Positions 58,955 through 64,000 of a stretch of DNA of 64,000 nt are shown here, one piece after another. The notes beneath the pieces are model-generated. The model saw nothing but the letters and a program-made list of their open reading frames with translations, had not been told where the DNA came from and did no database searches. The position numbers and the translations under genes are program-made. Location: assembly GCA_964035775.1 (NCBI GenBank), contig OZ038314.1, positions 25,531,213-25,595,212 of the forward strand, given 5' to 3'. The stretch comes from Osedax frankpressi. Lineage: Eukaryota > Annelida > Polychaeta > Sabellida > Siboglinidae. Each line of letters opens with the position of its first letter. Positions within the stretch are counted from its first letter, which is position 1.

Positions 58955-59390
58955 GCGGGGGTAATATAAGATGGGGATGAAATGCGAGCACGTTGAGGAA
59001 TGATATGTAATAAGAGGGATGTGGGATGTGGGAGAAGATTGAGGTGGGGTAATGAATTGAGATAGGGTAAGGTTGAGGTGGGTAGATGATGGGGTTGAAG
59101 AAGTTGATTGAATTTGTAGAGCTAAAATGTATGGAAATCACCTAAAGAGTTTGAGGTAGATGAAGTTGGGTGTAGTTTTATAGTTGGTGAGGAGATGGGT
59201 AAGAGGATTTGAGTAGATGTATGATTTAGATGGGCTGGAAGGTTGGAGAAGGGATGGAGTAAGTATGATGTAAGTAGTAGGAATAAATGGTAGAGGAAGG
59301 GAATACGCTATAGGGATGTGGTGGAGTGGGAGGGAGGTATGGAGATAATGATGAGTATTATCTGATGAGGGAGATGTATTGAAGAGCACT
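58955..59390. repeat. GA/GT-rich low-complexity tract upstream of the first found GALNT exon
   Basis: About 435 bp of degenerate GGGATG, GTGGGATG and GAGGTGGGT words on plus, so a long C/T/A tract on the sense strand, starting within 10 nt of the acceptor at 58946. His/Pro/Ser/Tyr-rich minus-strand frames here are artefacts. Confidence 0.75.
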
Positions 59391-59582
59391 ATCATAAACT
59401 TAATTATATAATAAATTAACTAATTAAATTAAATTATTTATCAATTTGTATACAAATTATATAATAATGTTTTATTTAATATGAATTATAATGTAAGATT
59501 ATAATATTTACTAGCATGACTATAATAAGATTACAATTTTACTATCACTTTCATACAAGCTACAAACTAATGCCTGGCGAAA

Positions 59583-59650
59583 ATTGATTTTTATAATGAA
59601 CCTATTAGTAATACGATATTAGTAATTATGGGTTCATTATAAAAATCAAT
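59583..59650. repeat. Perfect 20-bp stem hairpin
   Basis: Arms ATTGATTTTTATAATGAACC (59583-59602) and its exact complement (59631-59650) around a 28-nt loop. Confidence 0.9.
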
Positions 59651-60256
59651 GATCACTTTTATTATCCACATGAACAATAATGAATTAGTAAATGTATTAT
59701 AAACTTCACTTCTATCTCATCCTCAGTATCTAAATTTATTATGATGTAAAACCATACAAATAGTTTCGCTAATTAAGAGATTATATTATTAATAGTTCGT
59801 TAATTTGTCTGCTAATTGATAATTTCATAAATTATTATTAAATAATGTCAAATAATCAGCCAATGCAATAACATAAAGGTCATGGGAGGTCATCAAAGAT
59901 CAGTAAAGGTCAGATTATAAAATGTAGTAGGTTATCATGACATCACCGGTAATATAGCCAACACTCGTCTCATATAGATATAGCTCGAGCTGTAGAGGCT
60001 TATCTTAATAAGCCACCTTATTAGGAGTTACTGGTTTTACATGAGAATAGATGAATATAAACTAAAATGGGTAGGAGACATCTGGTGAACTCAATCGTAA
60101 TATCATTGATTGACAGTAGAGAGGTCATGGTATTGTTGCATAATAACATGTGCATTTAAGCATCAACTATAGTGAGTACTTGAAGTGTTATGCAATGACA
60201 GGTGTAATATTACATTATATTAACAATGCATTGTTATATTGCATACAATATTTTAT

Positions 60257-60302
<46 letters not shown>

Positions 60303-63060
60303 ATGAGTAGAATATGAGTAGAAAGTACAATTATTTATCAAGTGTGATACATTGAATAGTATAAGTAGTATTAATGTGGTTTAAATAAGTTTAAACTTTT
60401 CATTAATGTATATATTTTTATTTATATATTTATTTTTTATTTGATATCTCTTTATTTATGATTCAATTCTGCAATATATGTAAATTTCTAATATATTTAT
60501 GAAAAATTAGATAATTATATAAAAAATCAGATTAATTTATGTAACATGATTACATAATAAATAGTGTTAGAAATGTTATTTTTATTTTTTAAATTAACTA
60601 AAATTAAATTACAATATATATATATTAAATATATTATACATATGGAAAACTATGAACATGTAATTCTATTCCCATACTCCTGAAATGTAATTATAGACTA
60701 AATATTTATAGAGGAACGATATTGTTCTAGTAATTTAATAAGTATATATTTAAATACAATTTAAAATGAGTTTATCGCAATGATATTTAAGATATATACC
60801 ATATTACCCAGCATACATACAATTCAAATCAAGTTAAAATAATTTTTAAATAATTTAAATAAAATTACAATTTATTTGGGAATATAATTAATATAATTGT
60901 AATACAAAAATCTAAGCCATACGATTATATGAGGAATTGTGATTATTATACAATTTATACAAATACATTTTCAAGAATTGTTTAAATTAATAAATGTGAA
61001 ATAAAAGGTCAAAAATGTTTCAAAAACGTTTAAAAAATACATTAATTGTTACAATTTAAAAAAATGTAAATTATAATCTTCCTAATCAAATAAAAATTTT
61101 ATTATATTTTTAATTAATTAAAAATAATCAGTAGTCTAAATTAAATTAACATTTTTATACAAAAAACTTTTTATACTAATTATTTTTATAAAAATTATAA
61201 TAAAATATTTAGATCTTGAAATTATAAATTATTGGAATTTTAAGGGAGATAAATATTTAGTTATATTTTGACAAATTTGTTCTGTGACAAGATTATTTTA
61301 TTCAGTATCCTTATATAAATGTTATTCTATATATTTATCCATTATAATACATTAGAGTAATAACACATACTATAAACTTTGTCAATTAATAATTGATATA
61401 GCATTTTAGATTATTTGTTAGATAACCAGTCCATGTTATGTATAATTGCATTTATTATCTAAAATGAACTCTAAAATCTATATGTATAAATATTTATATT
61501 CCATTATATGATTTATATATATATATATTCCTTTACTAAATTTGGTATTCACACAATATTTAACTTATTTAAATTAAATTTTAATTTAAATAAATTTATT
61601 AAATTCTAAAATCTAAAGAGAAACATTAAAATTAGCTTTCAAGTCTATAAATAGTGTCGGAGAATATTGATATTGATATATCTTCAACATATAAACTTAA
61701 ATTAACATTATGTAAATCTTAAATATTATATAATAAATAATATTAAATAATTGATGAAAATAGTATAAACCTAGTATAGAATATTATAGTATACCAATAT
61801 TTACATAATATAGGGAAGATAATATAGAGGACATTAAAAAATTTCTGTTTATAAAATATATTTTAAAATTTTTTAAAAAATAAAATTGTAATTTAAACGA
61901 TAAAAGTCAAATTTACTTTTTAAAATTGAATTTTTAATTACATAAAACTTTTTATATTAATGAAAATTCTAGCTACTTTAGAAACGAAATATTATAGATT
62001 TATATTAGCTAATGTATAATTGGAATTAGGAATAAATACATATTGGTTTTTATTTATAATAATTAATTTTTATACATAATTTTTGTTCTAGTTATTAGCC
62101 TTTAACTGTTTACTTATTTATTATCATTGTTTTTAAAATGTGGTTTGATTATTATAAATTTCACATTGGTGGAAATATTTATTTATTACTTAAATTGTAA
62201 ATATTATTAGTAAAATGTTATTTTTTATAAAATTAAATTCCCTCATTTTATTAATATCTTTAGAAATTTTGATTCAAATTTTTGATATTTAAAAAAATTT
62301 CAATTTAAACAATAGGATAAAAGTAGAAATAGTGTTTCTATATAAAGTTTGCAATTCATAATGAAATCAAAATTATGTTCATAGTATATAATATTTTATC
62401 AGATATTAGAAAAATAATTATTAAATAACAAAACTAAATCAGTTTATGTAGTTTCTCGGAACATTATATCTTAAATATAAAGTATAAAATTTGCATTTAT
62501 ATTTTAGATATTTTTCTAATTACAAATAAATCACTACACTTACTATACACTTAAACAGATTGCCAAGTTAAATAAAGGGTTATATTTATATTTTAAATAT
62601 ACTTTTGCAGAACATAAAGTAAGTAGTCAAACAACATCAAACACTAAACATGTTTACAACGAGTATGATAATGACCTTGGCAATTCTATTTCATCATATA
62701 TGTGACCCAAATCAGATTTCAATTCATTTGAAACTGGTAACGATAACTTTTTTTTCAGAGGCAAAGCTTTATTATCCTATTCAGCATAGCAATTCATAAT
62801 TAATAAATATGCATTATTAATCGTGATATCATATTAGAATGGTTTTAATAATTGAAATTTTGTAGATAAGATGAAACATACCTACAAGAGTTTTTATTAT
62901 TTAAATATGTATAACCAATGCAAATATATTATAGTAATGACAATATGTTCATACTACAGCTTGCAATGTATCAGTTTCTACATTATTTTTAAAATATATT
63001 TAAATAACTATAATGAAAACTTATTTTAACTAAATTTCAAACTAAATTGATTTTTTATGT

Positions 63061-63548
63061 TTAGTATTATTATATACATTACTATGATTATCTAATTATT
63101 ATAATAATTAGATAATCATAGTAATATATATATATCTATACATTTTATCATATAAATTTATTTATTTCTCATAGAAATTCAAATCATTTTAGATTAGAGA
63201 GAATTAATTCTAAATAATTATATAAATTTAATAATATAATATTATTAAATTAATAAACTTCATACAACTAATTAATTAGTTAATATATTACTTGATATGT
63301 TAATAGTAGTATTATATATATTACTATGATTATCTAATTATTATAATAATTAGATAATCATAGTAATATATATATATATATACATATACATTTTATTATA
63401 TAAATTTATTTATTTTTCATAGAAATTCAAATTGCCATTTTAGATTAGAGAGAATTAATTCTAAATAATTATATAAATTTAATAATATAATATTATTAAT
63501 TTAATAAAATTTATACAACCAATTAATTAGCTAATATATTACTTGATA
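63061..63548 (+). repeat. Tandem duplication (243-bp period) led by a 48-bp perfect palindrome
   Basis: Two near-identical copies. Each carries a perfect 48-bp palindrome (63078-63125 and 63321-63368, starting ATTACTATGATTATC), followed by the same AT-rich tail. Non-coding. Confidence 0.93.
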
Positions 63549-64000
63549 TGTTAATATTTATTTATTAAGATGTTTAAATTATATGATTATTAAAAGTTAT
63601 TTACATTAAAATATTGATAAATAATCATAACTATAGTAACTTAACGGTTATAAATTATATTATAATAATTATAATTTAGTTACTTATTATTAATACTTAT
63701 TACTATTATTAATTATAATTATGAATAATTTTTAATAAATAATTATTAAATAATAAATTTAATTTAAAATAAGATAATATTAAGTATTATGTAATTATTA
63801 CTAGTGCATTACCTATAATATTAATACATAATCTATTGGAATACATCATCTTAATAATACATTAAATATTTAAAATGTTGGATAATAAGATTTATATTTA
63901 TAATTAGGATATTTAGTAATAATACTATTTATTATAAATTCAAAATTAAGTTTATATAATATTTTTTATTAAATACCTTCTCTCTATTTATAATGTTAAA

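Larger units (their letters stand above)
59396..64000. other. AT-rich region with no recognised gene
   Basis: Beyond the palindromic features listed separately and TA runs (60259-60295), I see nothing gene-like with confidence. The missing GALNT 5' exon may lie here. A 40-codon minus-strand frame at about 62654-62780 is discussed under findings. Confidence 0.6.

Overview
This is AT-rich animal DNA (about three quarters or more A+T by eye). Its genes are split by many introns, and it carries transposon remains and a large amount of tandem repeat. The recognisable proteins are a membrane-anchored short-chain dehydrogenase (SDR16C type, three copies), a LYPLAL1-type serine hydrolase and a polypeptide GalNAc-transferase. 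All are metazoan families, so the window is most likely an invertebrate nuclear chromosome. I cannot name the species. Exon limits below were set by hand from protein-family similarity plus reading-phase agreement. No transcript evidence was available.

Layout. 1-7251: SDR copy A (+), first exon just outside the window, with a 2.8-kb unclassified DNA transposon (1752-4565) in its fourth intron. 7363-7548: a short GGGTTTTGGTTT-type array. 7555-10112: duplicon R. 10617-21866: an 11-kb array of the same 12-bp unit (complementary strand), with a 200-N gap. 21978-26814: SDR copy B (-), intact, an inverted copy of A without the transposon. 28083-28242: a third short array. 28254-30793: R again, inverted and almost identical. 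31052-35333: LYPLAL1 (-), 5' exon not found. 36141-36597: a 16-bp array. 37060-42275: a decayed Helitron helicase piece, shuffled tandem duplications and dispersed repeats. 42951-47329: SDR copy C (+), intact and more diverged. 49452-50300: a broken inverted copy of the LYPLAL1 3' end. 51014-58946: GALNT (-), 14 exons, signal-anchor exon not found. 59396-64000: AT-rich DNA with no recognised gene.

The most unusual signals concern RNA processing. First, the splice donors I placed in SDR-B, LYPLAL1 and GALNT mostly carry a pyrimidine at intron position +3 (18 of 23; GTTAGT recurs and GTAAGT never appears). Second, tandem repeats sit at processing signals. Pyrimidine-rich arrays abut or lie within about 80 nt of several splice acceptors, a 34-bp repeat multiplies a splice donor in SDR-C, and the 12-bp GU-rich array begins about 32 nt past the SDR AATAAA signal, where a GU-rich downstream element is expected. 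The transposon in SDR-A is also notable, because copy B preserves its empty site and so fixes the inverted repeats and the 8-bp target duplication.

The genes do not form an obvious pathway. The three SDRs are a local family grown by inverted and segmental duplication. LYPLAL1 and GALNT are ordinary single-copy neighbours, apart from the LYPLAL1 fragment carried along by a rearrangement.
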